Below are positions 1 through 6,325 of a stretch of DNA of 9,253 nucleotides, piece after piece (positions within the stretch are counted from its first letter, which is position 1; each line of letters opens with the position of its first letter). The stretch is taken from contig JACMPN010000590.1 in NCBI GenBank assembly GCA_014377495.1, positions 1 to 9,253 of the forward strand, in the 5' to 3' direction. This DNA is from Candidatus Sericytochromatia bacterium (GTDB lineage Bacteria; Cyanobacteriota; Sericytochromatia; JACMPN01). The notes below the pieces were generated by a model. It was not told where the DNA came from. It did no database searches and saw only the letters and a list, made by a program, of their open reading frames with translations. The translations under genes were made by a program, and so were the position numbers.

Positions 1-1
1 C

Positions 2-271
2 GAGATCGGCATGCCGGTCATGGTGCATGGCAGTCTGGCCGGCGCCAACACCGGCATCTCGCCCCTGCCCCTGCCACGGTTCAACCTCGGGGCCAGCGCC
101 ACATCGCCACAAGGTGTCACTGGCATCGTCGGCCTGACGCTCTGGTCCATGCCGGCGCCGCTGTTGGGCGGCGGGGTGTTTCCGGGTGGCCTCACCTGGA
201 TGCCCGGCTTGATGCTCGGCCTGAACTGGGACGGCCCCAAATTCGGCGATCCCATCGTCCCGGCGTTCTAG
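2..271 (+). CDS. C-terminal part of an unrecognised Gly/Pro-rich hydrophobic protein (5' partial)
   Basis: An open frame enters from the left edge and ends at TAG 269-271, giving about 90 visible residues. An in-frame ATG lies at 11, but too little sequence precedes it to judge a ribosome-binding site, so the true start is probably outside the window. The visible part is rich in Gly, Pro, Leu and Met with few charged residues, and ends in DPIVPAF. It has no Cys and no motif I recognise. The hydrophobic stretches are broken by Pro and Gly, so they do not look like clean transmembrane helices. A surface-exposed or membrane-associated low-complexity tail is possible. The frame is plausible because it is open to the edge and lies upstream of, and co-oriented with, real genes. 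I assign no function. Confidence 0.45.
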   Translation, partial: EIGMPVMVHGSLAGANTGISPLPLPRFNLGASATSPQGVTGIVGLTLWSMPAPLLGGGVFPGGLTWMPGLMLGLNWDGPKFGDPIVPAF

Positions 272-429
272 CTCAGGCGTCCGGGCAGGAACGGCCCGTG
301 CCGCCATGCTTTGCCTTCCAGGCGCCTCAAGCCTTGACGAGGTGTGCGTTTGGGCGGGTGTGGCGCTGGGGTGAGGCATTCCCCTTTAGACTGCCATTAT
401 CGTCTCCTTCACACAGAAAGACCTGCATC

Positions 430-882
430 ATGCCGACTCTCGCTGACATCGCCACCATCCCGTTCTTTGAAGGGCTGACTGCGGACGAGCATACAGCGCT
501 GGCTCAGTATGCGACACGGCAGACCTTCGCCAAGGGCGCAGTGATTTTCTACGAAGGAGATCCCGGCAACGCCCTGTGCCTCGTCCTTGACGGTGCGGTC
601 ACGATCGGCAAGGAGGATGTCGACGGCGCCTTGATGATGGTCAGCATGATCGGCAGACAGGATATCTTTGGCGAAGGGGCCCTGATCGACGACGTGCGGC
701 GCAGCGCCACCGCCATTGCCGCCACCAATGCGGTCGTCCTGATGCTGAAAAAGACCAGCTTTGAGGCGCTGAGCCACGAGCAGCCTCAATTGGCCATCCA
801 GGTCCTCCGTCGTATAGCTCGGATCATCCGCAACCGCCTGCGCAAGGCCAGCGCAGATCTCGTGGACCTGCTCCCCCACTGA
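430..882 (+). CDS. Stand-alone cyclic nucleotide-binding domain protein
   Basis: A protein of 150 residues made almost entirely of one CRP/PKA-type cyclic nucleotide-binding domain. It opens with the usual helix (PFFEGL, residues 11-16), then the beta roll (about 30-105). The phosphate-binding cassette lies at 80-94: F80-G81-E82, A84-L85, then R91-S-A-T94. In this family the Glu contacts the ribose hydroxyl and the Arg the cyclic phosphate, so cAMP or cGMP binding looks intact. The C-terminal helix (about 112-145) is rich in Arg and Leu. No helix-turn-helix, kinase, channel or cyclase domain follows, so it is not a CRP/FNR transcription factor by itself. It may act as a partner or sensor subunit; that is inference. 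ATG 430 is chosen because it begins the domain. The frame extends upstream to GTG 298, but those 44 extra codons do not look like this family. The upstream ribosome-binding site (AGAAAGA, 414-420) is weak. Ligand and partner are unknown. Confidence 0.92.
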   Translation: MPTLADIATIPFFEGLTADEHTALAQYATRQTFAKGAVIFYEGDPGNALCLVLDGAVTIGKEDVDGALMMVSMIGRQDIFGEGALIDDVRRSATAIAATNAVVLMLKKTSFEALSHEQPQLAIQVLRRIARIIRNRLRKASADLVDLLPH

Positions 883-964
883 CCCATTCGGGACCAGACA
901 CCGCATGAAGACCCGCTTTGGTGGCGAGCTTCGCCGCAGCTTCCTGCCATACGCATCGCAATGT

Positions 965-979
965 GTTACCGTATGTAAC
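965..979. promoter_or_regulatory. Inverted repeat upstream of sdhC, candidate operator
   Basis: GTTAC-CGTAT-GTAAC forms a perfect 5-bp inverted repeat with a 5-bp spacer, 67 bp before the chosen sdhC start. Part of it also pairs with CATACG at 948-953 (against CGTATG 970-975), so an alternative 6-bp stem exists. The gap from 883 to 1046 contains no clear -35/-10 pair that I can identify. It is read as a possible regulator site for the sdh cluster by position only. A 10-base match can occur by chance. Confidence 0.3.
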
Positions 980-1032
980 GGCAAGAACCCAGTTCTCCCC
1001 TCATCGCTCTCATGGGCCAGACGAGCGGTTGC

Positions 1033-1039
1033 AGAGGGG
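1033..1039 (+). promoter_or_regulatory. Ribosome-binding site that fixes the sdhC start
   Basis: AGAGGGG lies 7 nt before GTG 1047. It decides between this start and the TTG at 918 in the same frame, which would add 43 residues unlike any SdhC. Confidence 0.7.
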
Positions 1040-1046
1040 TAGCGGC

Positions 1047-1403
1047 GTGTACCGAGGTCAAGAAGGCCAATGGGCGTACTATCTGCATCGGCTCAGTGGG
1101 TTGGCCATCGTCGTCTACCTGGTCGATCATGTCCAGTCCATCGGCCGGGCGGCATGGGGCCGTGAAGCCTACAACTCCCTTGTCATCGACACCTACACGG
1201 GCCCTGTCTACCGACTGGGTCTGACGCTCGTGGTCGGGGCCGTCCTGTATCACATGTACAGCGGCTGGCGGGTGATGATCATCGATTTCTGGCCGCCCGG
1301 CGTACGGTATCAGCGCCAGATGTTCTACGGCGTCTGGATCCTGTTCCTGCTGACCTACCTGCCGTGGGGCGCCTACATGCTCCGCTGGCTGTGGCAGGGC
1401 TAG
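1047..1403 (+). CDS. sdhC: Succinate dehydrogenase cytochrome b subunit SdhC (membrane anchor)
   Basis: A protein of 118 residues with three predicted membrane helices (about 14-32, 54-75 and 93-116). It anchors complex II in the cytoplasmic membrane and helps form the heme b and quinone sites, passing electrons from succinate to the quinone pool. The N-terminus has the family pattern YRGxxGxW followed by LHRLSG (H14, R15, S17). Helix 2 ends in H69-x3-G73-x-R75-x4-D80, the segment that in E. coli SdhC supplies the axial heme ligand His84 and Asp95. R15 aligns with E. coli quinone-site Arg31, but the positions of E. coli Ser27 and His91 are Tyr11 and Val76. The style matches actinobacterial and deinococcal SdhC. 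GTG 1047 is the chosen start, preceded by AGAGGGG. sdhD follows after 4 bp, so the two are co-transcribed and probably translationally coupled. A second His, H28 in helix 1, leaves open whether a second heme is bound. Confidence 0.92.
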   Translation: MYRGQEGQWAYYLHRLSGLAIVVYLVDHVQSIGRAAWGREAYNSLVIDTYTGPVYRLGLTLVVGAVLYHMYSGWRVMIIDFWPPGVRYQRQMFYGVWILFLLTYLPWGAYMLRWLWQG

Positions 1404-1407
1404 GGCG

Positions 1408-1761
1408 ATGCGTGCCTCCTTCGCCACCTTGGGCTGGTATGCCATGCGGGTATCGGCCGTCCTGCTGACGTTCGTCATCACCTTCCACATGTTCTGGAAC
1501 ACGGTGGTTTACGACGATGTCGACCTCACCTGGGACCTGATCGTCCGACGCTACCACAACCCGGGTTGGCGGCTCTTTGATCTGACGCTGCTGGGCCTGA
1601 CGGCCTTTCACGGGTTCTACGGCCTGCACCAGATCCTCGGTGACCACCTCAGGCCGGGCTGGACCCGGACTCTCGGCATGACCGTGTTTCACGGCTTGTG
1701 GATCGGCCTCATGGTTTTCGGCTCGTTCGTGATCATGAGTTTCCCCTGGCCGGCCGGCTGA
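1408..1761 (+). CDS. sdhD: Succinate dehydrogenase hydrophobic membrane anchor subunit SdhD
   Basis: A protein of 117 residues with three membrane helices (about 12-33, 56-77 and 91-112), the second anchor of complex II. The key segment FHGFYGLHQILGDH (67-80) lines up with E. coli SdhD around His71-Asp82-Tyr83. H68 is therefore the expected heme b ligand opposite SdhC H69, and D79 is kept. The position of the quinone-binding Tyr83 is instead His80. H27 in helix 1 (FHMFWN) is also seen in actinobacterial SdhD and could touch a second heme; this is not decidable here. ATG 1408 starts 4 bp after the sdhC stop, and AGGG overlapping that stop is the only nearby purine run, so translation is likely coupled to sdhC. 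The name rests on operon position plus the His/Asp segment, because anchor sequences diverge strongly. Confidence 0.9.
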   Translation: MRASFATLGWYAMRVSAVLLTFVITFHMFWNTVVYDDVDLTWDLIVRRYHNPGWRLFDLTLLGLTAFHGFYGLHQILGDHLRPGWTRTLGMTVFHGLWIGLMVFGSFVIMSFPWPAG

Positions 1762-1810
1762 CCTGCAGCCTGCTTGTCGCACCGTGCGTGAGTCGGAGCA
1801 AAGTGCCAAA

Positions 1811-1839
1811 GCTTGGTTTCCCTTGACGGGGAACCAAGC
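1811..1839 (+). other. Strong RNA hairpin between sdhD and sdhA
   Basis: GCTTGGTTTCCC (1811-1822) pairs with GGGGAACCAAGC (1828-1839) around a 5-nt loop TTGAC, giving a 12-bp stem with one G-U pair. It lies 50 nt after the sdhD stop and 72 nt before sdhA. No run of T follows on the + strand, so a classical intrinsic terminator is unlikely. An RNA-processing or stability element that uncouples anchor from catalytic-subunit expression is the preferred inference. The rest of the 1762-1911 gap holds no convincing ORF or promoter. Confidence 0.55.
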
Positions 1840-1895
1840 CAAGCATTGCCCCAATCCTGTGCCGTGGCCAAAAACGGGATGGCAGCGTGAGCTGG

Positions 1896-1908
1896 AAGAG
1901 GAGGAAGG
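1896..1908 (+). promoter_or_regulatory. Strong ribosome-binding site of sdhA
   Basis: A purine run containing AGGAGG (1899-1904) lies 7 nt before GTG 1912 and fixes the GTG start. It is the strongest such site in the sdh cluster, which suits independent translation of sdhA after the 150-bp gap. Confidence 0.75.
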
Positions 1909-1911
1909 CGC

Positions 1912-3648
1912 GTGACGATTTACCACCGGCATGAGGCCGTCATCGTCGGGGCCGGCGGGGCCGGTCTGATGGCCGCCATCAACGCCGTGACGGCCGGCGC
2001 CGACGTCGCTGTCATCTCCAAGCTGTACCCGACACGGTCCCATACCGGTTCGGCCCAGGGCGGCATCGGGGCTGCCCTCGCCAACGTCGAAGAGGACCGC
2101 TGGGAATGGCATGCCTTTGACACCGTCAAAGGCAGCGACTACCTCGCCGACCAGGACGCCGTGGATGTCCTTTGCAAAGAAGCCATCGATGCCGTTTATG
2201 ACCTCGAACATATGGGGCTGCCCTTTTCCCGCCTGCCGGACGGCCGGATCGCCCAGCGGCGATTCGGCGGCCACACGCGCAACCTGGGCGAAGCTCCCGT
2301 CCACCGGGCCTGCTACTCCGCCGACCGCACGGGCCACATGATCCTGCAGACGCTCTATAAGCAGTGTCTCGCCCGTGACGTCCACTTTTTCAACGAGTAC
2401 TACATGCTCGACCTGATCTTTACGGACGAGGGTGCCTGCGTCGGCGTCGTCGCTTTGGATCTGGCCGATGGCGAGTTGCATGTCTTTCATGCCAAGACCG
2501 TCCTGCTGGCCACCGGCGGCTGGGGCCGGATCTACGAAGTCACCTCCAACTCGTACACCCTCACCGGTGACGGGGCCGCGATCGCCGCCCGGTGCGGCAT
2601 CCCGTTGGAGGACATGGAGTTTTACCAGTTCCACCCGACCGGCCTGCACCCCTTGGGGATCCTGATCTCGGAGGCCGCTCGCGGCGAGGGCGGCTTCCTC
2701 GTCAATGGCCTCGGCGAGCCCTTCATGGCCAACTACGCGCCGACCGTCAAGGATCTGGCAGCCCGGGACGTCGTTTCCCGGGCCATTCTGGCGGAGGTGC
2801 TCGCCGGCCGGGGTGTCGACGGCCAGACCTTCGTCCATCTGGACCTGCGTCACCTGAGCGGCGACGTGCTCGCCAAAAAGCTGCCCGACATCACCGAGTT
2901 GGCCCTCCACTACCTGGGAATCGATGCCAAAACCCACATGATCCCCGTCTCACCGACGGCCCACTATGCCATGGGCGGCATCCCCACCGACATTGAGGCC
3001 CGCGTGGTCCGTGACGAGCGGAACACACTCGTGCCGGGCCTCTATGCGGCCGGTGAATGTGCCTGTGTCTCCGTCCACGGGGCGAACCGCCTGGGAACCA
3101 ATTCGCTGGTCGATCTGATCGTCTTTGGCCGTCGCGGGGGACGGCACATGGCGCAGACGGCCAAAAACACGGGGTACCTGGCATTGCCCCCGCACCCCGA
3201 GGCCCGGGCCCGGGCGCTGGTCGCCCGCTGGCTGGTGCAGGGTACCGGTGAGGCAGTGCCGACGTTGCGGTCGGCCCTGCAAAAGGCGATGACCCTGGGC
3301 GCCTCCGTCCTCCGCAATGCTGACCTGCTGGCCGGCACCCAACGGACGCTGGCAGACATCCGGGAGCGGTTGGGCCGGGCCGTGATCACGGATCTGAGCC
3401 TCCGGTACAACCATGCGCTGCTGGAAGCCATCGAACTGGAATTTCTCCTGGAACTGGCCGAAATTACGGCCGCATCGGCCGAGGCCCGCACCGAGAGCCG
3501 GGGGGCTCACTATCGGGACGACCACCCGCGTCGTGATGATGACACCTGGCTCCGGCACACGCTCGCCTGGCGGGATGCGGAAGGCGTGCGCCTCGGTTAC
3601 AAGCCGGTGGTGCTGGGACGGTATCAACCCATGGCCCGGTCCTACTGA
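1912..3648 (+). CDS. sdhA: Succinate dehydrogenase flavoprotein subunit SdhA
   Basis: A protein of 578 residues, the usual length. It oxidises succinate to fumarate on the cytoplasmic face of complex II, using covalently bound FAD, and feeds electrons to SdhB. The N-terminal Rossmann motif GAGGAGL is at 13-19. SHTGSAQGG (43-51) carries H44, the expected site of covalent FAD attachment. Dicarboxylate-site residues are present: HPTG (241-244), the SEAARGEGG segment (253-261), R285 in ARDVVSR (284-290 region), H351 in PTAHYAMGG, and the stretch GECACVSVHGANRLGTNSL (381-399) with H389 and R393. The C-terminal ESRGAHYRDD (528-537) is typical. Nothing is truncated. The GTG start follows a strong ribosome-binding site and leaves only 10 residues before the FAD motif strand. 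sdhB follows after 37 bp with its own site. Fumarate reductase and L-aspartate oxidase are homologous alternatives, but the length, the covalent-FAD His and the adjacent anchors make SdhA the clear call. Direction in vivo (succinate oxidation or fumarate reduction) cannot be read from sequence. Confidence 0.98.
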   Translation: MTIYHRHEAVIVGAGGAGLMAAINAVTAGADVAVISKLYPTRSHTGSAQGGIGAALANVEEDRWEWHAFDTVKGSDYLADQDAVDVLCKEAIDAVYDLEHMGLPFSRLPDGRIAQRRFGGHTRNLGEAPVHRACYSADRTGHMILQTLYKQCLARDVHFFNEYYMLDLIFTDEGACVGVVALDLADGELHVFHAKTVLLATGGWGRIYEVTSNSYTLTGDGAAIAARCGIPLEDMEFYQFHPTGLHPLGILISEAARGEGGFLVNGLGEPFMANYAPTVKDLAARDVVSRAILAEVLAGRGVDGQTFVHLDLRHLSGDVLAKKLPDITELALHYLGIDAKTHMIPVSPTAHYAMGGIPTDIEARVVRDERNTLVPGLYAAGECACVSVHGANRLGTNSLVDLIVFGRRGGRHMAQTAKNTGYLALPPHPEARARALVARWLVQGTGEAVPTLRSALQKAMTLGASVLRNADLLAGTQRTLADIRERLGRAVITDLSLRYNHALLEAIELEFLLELAEITAASAEARTESRGAHYRDDHPRRDDDTWLRHTLAWRDAEGVRLGYKPVVLGRYQPMARSY

Positions 3649-3685
3649 ACTGAGGGTGGGGTCGGGGATCGACAGGAGGGCGTGC

Positions 3686-4384
3686 ATGAAGGTGCTACTG
3701 CGCATTCGGCGGTTTGATCCCGCCCAGCCCGACCTGCCGGCCTGGGCCACATACGACCTCGAGCTGGACCCGCACAGTACCCTGCTCGATGCCCTGCACC
3801 GGATCAAAGCGGAGCAGGACAGCACGGTCTCGTTTCGGCGCTCCTGCGGCATGGGCATCTGTGGCTCCGATGCCATGCAGGTCAACGGCCGGAACCGCCT
3901 CGCCTGCAAGGTCCTGATGTACACGCTCGGCCCCGTGGTCACCGTCGAACCGTTGAAGGGCTTGGCCCCCCTGCGGGACCTGGTCGTGGATCTGGACCCG
4001 TTTTTCGCCAACCTGAAAGCCGTGAAACCCTGGCTGATCAATGACAATCCGCCGCCCGCCAGGGAGCGCCTGCAATCGCCCGAAGAGCGGGAACGCTATG
4101 ACGATACAACCAAGTGCATCCTGTGTGCCGCCTGCACGACGGCGTGTCCGCCCTTCTGGAACGATCCGAGCTTCGTCGGTCCCGCCGCCATCGTCAATGC
4201 CCACCAGTACATCTACGATTCCCGCGATGAAGGCACAGCGGAGCGCATGGCGGCACTGACCGGCCCCAAAGGGATCTTCCGCTGCCGGGTGGTCTTCAAC
4301 TGCACCGAATGCTGCCCACGTGACATCAAGATCACCGATGCCATCGAACAATTGAAACGCGACGCCCTTAAGGGTGCGCCTTAA
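3686..4384 (+). CDS. sdhB: Succinate dehydrogenase iron-sulfur subunit SdhB
   Basis: A protein of 232 residues that relays electrons from FAD to the quinone site through three clusters. The N-terminal ferredoxin domain (about 1-105) holds the [2Fe-2S] ligands C54, C59, D62 and C74, with Asp as the third ligand as in E. coli. The C-terminal domain carries CILCAACTTACP (144-155) and RCRVVFNCTECCP (199-211). By alignment with E. coli, C144, C147, C150 and C210 hold [4Fe-4S], and C154, C200 and C206 hold [3Fe-4S]. C209 is an extra Cys next to C210. The segment FVGPAAIVNAHQYIYDSRDE and the FNCTECCP motif are of actinobacterial/deinococcal style. The positions of E. coli quinone-site Trp164 and His207 are N159 and R201. 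ATG 3686 is chosen because AGGAGGG (3674-3680) precedes it. The frame is open farther upstream but overlaps sdhA there. The stop overlaps that of the convergent L,D-transpeptidase gene. Confidence 0.97.
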   Translation: MKVLLRIRRFDPAQPDLPAWATYDLELDPHSTLLDALHRIKAEQDSTVSFRRSCGMGICGSDAMQVNGRNRLACKVLMYTLGPVVTVEPLKGLAPLRDLVVDLDPFFANLKAVKPWLINDNPPPARERLQSPEERERYDDTTKCILCAACTTACPPFWNDPSFVGPAAIVNAHQYIYDSRDEGTAERMAALTGPKGIFRCRVVFNCTECCPRDIKITDAIEQLKRDALKGAP

Positions 4385-5514
4385 AGCGGCTGTGTCGGGA
4401 CCTCGGTGGGGGTCGGCACGGGCGTCGGCTGCGGCGCCAGTTCCGGCAACGTGAGCGGCAGGTCTGTCGGTTGGGCCAAGGGTGAGGCGTGTTGATCACT
4501 CCCGTTGGGCACTGCCGTCGGCAGCGCACTCGGGCTCGCTGTGGGCATCACGCTCGGGATCGGCGTCGGCACCGCGGAACGGCTCGGCACTGGTGTCGGT
4601 TTGACGGGCACCGGGCGCAGCGGTGCCCCTGGCGTCGCCACATCGACGACGATGCCGTCGGGCTTCGTCAGCGCCTTCTGGATGGCTTTCCAGTCCAGGC
4701 GGTTCGTCACACCGGCCTGTGCGGCGAGGGTGCGGATCGACGCTTTTACATCCGGGTTGCGACCGTAAATATCCGGATAGACCGACAACCAGACGTTGCT
4801 GTCCGTGACGGCGAGCATGACAGGCTGATAATAGACGTAGACGGGCATCCCCACGCTGACCATCGTGTACAGGTCCTTGAGTTGCGGATCGAGCATGCGC
4901 ACGCAGCCGTGGGACGCATTGCGTTTGATGGAGGTGGGATCGAGCGTGCCGTGGATGCCGTAACTGCCGTTGCTGAAACCGATCCACCGGCTGCCCAGCG
5001 GGTTGCCCGGACCGGGATCGATCTTTTCGATAACGGTCCGGCCGTTGTCTTCCATTTCCTTCTGGATCGACTTGGGGACGTACCAGGTCGGGTTTTTTTC
5101 CATCGCCACGACGCGGCTGAGCCCGATGGGGGCCTGCCAGTCACTGCGGGAGACGCCGACAGGGAAGTCCTTGACCACGTGGCCGCTCTCGACCCGGTAC
5201 AACTGGGCTTCGGGAATATTCAGGACGACACCGCTGATCCCGGCAGGAAACATCGGCTCGATCCGGCGCGAGTCCATCACCAGGCGTTCGTTGCGCTTCA
5301 GCCCCCGGGTCAGGATTGCCTGGCTGGGACGGAGGATCCGGATGGGATGGACACCATAGCGGCTGGCCAGCTCATTGATCGTCAATCCCCGGGGCAGCGG
5401 CACGTCGTGCAGGGTGCCGACAAGGCGCCCGGGGCCCAGGGCGGGCATCACCGGAGCAGCTTGAACCGGCAGCGCCACCATGCCTGCCAGAAGTAGTCCC
5501 CAAACCCGTCTCAT
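4381..5514 (-). CDS. Secreted L,D-transpeptidase (YkuD domain) with LysM-like segment and Pro-rich tail
   Basis: A protein of 377 residues that probably forms 3-3 peptidoglycan cross-links, or attaches proteins to peptidoglycan, outside the cytoplasmic membrane. Residues 1-19 form a Sec signal peptide ending in PVQA. A LysM-like segment follows (about 35-85, with LTINELASRYGV). The YkuD domain spans about 94-230, with H188-G and the catalytic motif S201-H-G-C204-V-R206; C204 is the nucleophile. Next comes a segment of about 60 residues of unclear fold (235-294), containing an IRTLAAQAG-type helix. The tail (295-377) is low-complexity Pro/Thr/Ser/Val with repeated PTP and PTxxP units, probably a wall-spanning linker. 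ATG 5514 is chosen because it gives a clean signal peptide; a purine run (complement of 5525-5532) lies 10 nt upstream. GTG 5517 directly before it is equally possible, and the frame also opens at 5595. The gene is convergent with sdhB and divergent from the deacylase gene. The exact reaction (3-3 cross-linking, lipoprotein anchoring or carboxypeptidase) cannot be told. Confidence 0.94.
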   Translation of the reverse strand: MRRVWGLLLAGMVALPVQAAPVMPALGPGRLVGTLHDVPLPRGLTINELASRYGVHPIRILRPSQAILTRGLKRNERLVMDSRRIEPMFPAGISGVVLNIPEAQLYRVESGHVVKDFPVGVSRSDWQAPIGLSRVVAMEKNPTWYVPKSIQKEMEDNGRTVIEKIDPGPGNPLGSRWIGFSNGSYGIHGTLDPTSIKRNASHGCVRMLDPQLKDLYTMVSVGMPVYVYYQPVMLAVTDSNVWLSVYPDIYGRNPDVKASIRTLAAQAGVTNRLDWKAIQKALTKPDGIVVDVATPGAPLRPVPVKPTPVPSRSAVPTPIPSVMPTASPSALPTAVPNGSDQHASPLAQPTDLPLTLPELAPQPTPVPTPTEVPTQPL

Positions 5515-5771
5515 CACTGCGCCGCTTTCCTTCGCCATCACATCATGAGCAGGGTATCCCAAGCAGACCCTGTTCGGCTGTGATGGGGGCGTCATCGGCC
5601 CACCGGCCGGTTAGCGTCGTAGGCCTGACCGGCACCATGTCCGGAATGGTAGGATGACCTGGATACGGTAGTTCCGGGTCATTGTTCGCCGTGGTTTCAC
5701 CCCCAGCCGCGCCGGACGATTTCGCTGAAAATTACCCGCCTCCGGTCCCGTCGTGTGAGGAACCCACTGCC

Positions 5772-6245
5772 ATGACAGCCAAGACGAATGCCCTCCGGCT
5801 CCTCGATCAGCAGGGCGTCGGGTATGGCGTGCGCGAGTATGACGTGGACTTGGAGGATCTGAGCGCCATCGCCGTCGCCCAGAAGATCGGCATGCCACCG
5901 GAACAGGTCTTCAAGACCCTGGCCGTGCGGGGCGACCGCCACGGCATTGCCCTGGCCGTCATCCCGGGCAACGGGGCGATCGACTTCAAGGAACTGGCGA
6001 AGCTCTCGGGGGACCGCAGCGTCGAGATGGTGGCCCTGAAAGAGGTTCAGCCACTCACGGGGTACATCCGCGGGGCCGTGACGGCGCTGGCCTGCAAAAA
6101 ACCTTATCCCCTCTACGCCGACGAGACGATCACCCTCTATGACCGCATCTCCGTGTCCGCCGGCCAGCGCGGCCTGCAGGTCATCCTCGATCCGGCGGAT
6201 TATCTGCGCATCACGGGCGCCACGGTCGGCCTGTTTGCCCTGTAG
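5772..6245 (+). CDS. ybaK: YbaK/EbsC-type Cys-tRNA(Pro) deacylase (trans-editing)
   Basis: A protein of 157 residues, against 159 for E. coli YbaK. The family hydrolyses mischarged aminoacyl-tRNA in the cytoplasm, classically Cys-tRNA(Pro) made by prolyl-tRNA synthetase. The single editing domain covers the whole protein. QVFKTLAV (45-52) contains K48, matching the conserved Lys of the YbaK active site. LAVIPGNGAIDFKELAKL (61-78) and VSAGQRGLQVILDPADYL (128-145) follow the family order. The segment TGYIRGAVTALACKK (96-110) matches YbaK GYLVGGISPLGQKK in place, but the Gly-Gly and the Pro are Ala here, so substrate preference may differ. ATG 5772 is preferred because GTGAGGAA (5755-5762) lies 9 nt before it and the protein then begins at the family start. 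The frame reaches TTG 5682, but that extension is Pro-rich and unlike the family. The gene stands alone, divergent from the transpeptidase gene and convergent with the peptidase gene. The intergenic region 5515-5771 shows no clear promoter. Confidence 0.92.
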   Translation: MTAKTNALRLLDQQGVGYGVREYDVDLEDLSAIAVAQKIGMPPEQVFKTLAVRGDRHGIALAVIPGNGAIDFKELAKLSGDRSVEMVALKEVQPLTGYIRGAVTALACKKPYPLYADETITLYDRISVSAGQRGLQVILDPADYLRITGATVGLFAL

Positions 6246-6281
6246 CGCGCCCGACCGTTTCTATCAACGTCCCCCACGCGA

Positions 6282-6311
6282 CCGAGCCGCCGGGGGCTTC
6301 CGGCGGCTCGG
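6282..6311. terminator. Perfect 12-bp hairpin between convergent genes, likely shared terminator
   Basis: CCGAGCCGCCGG (6282-6293) pairs perfectly with CCGGCGGCTCGG (6300-6311) around a 6-nt loop. It lies 36 nt after the deacylase stop and 14 nt beyond the peptidase stop on the other strand, which is where a bidirectional terminator is expected. There is no T-run on either side, so Rho-independent efficiency is uncertain. A transcript-end stability role is the alternative. Confidence 0.6.
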
Positions 6312-6325
6312 GTGGCGAAATCGTG

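Noticed and set aside
334..339. TTGACG as a possible -35 box before the CNBD gene
   Set aside because: No acceptable -10 hexamer lies 16-18 bp downstream; the AT-richer bases at 385-400 are at the wrong spacing.
409..984. Open frame on the - strand opposite the cyclic-nucleotide-binding gene
   Set aside because: The + strand frame matches the CNBD fold from end to end, and the - frame has no start signal or motif.
1823..1828. TTGACG in the sdhD-sdhA gap as a -35 box for an internal promoter
   Set aside because: The hexamer 17 bp downstream is TTGCCC, and the match falls in the loop of the hairpin, so a promoter is not supported.
1279..2937. Open frame of 552 codons on the - strand opposite sdhD/sdhA
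   Set aside because: It is antisense to the unmistakable sdhA and its translation is low-complexity Gly/Asp/Val/Gln. It arises from high third-position GC in the real gene.
2950..4047. Open frame of 365 codons on the - strand across sdhA/sdhB
   Set aside because: Composition shadow of two genes with all catalytic and cluster residues intact on the + strand.
4489..5496. Open frame of 335 codons on the + strand opposite the L,D-transpeptidase
   Set aside because: Its translation is Arg/His/Asp-rich without any fold pattern, while the opposite strand has a signal peptide and the SHGCVR motif.
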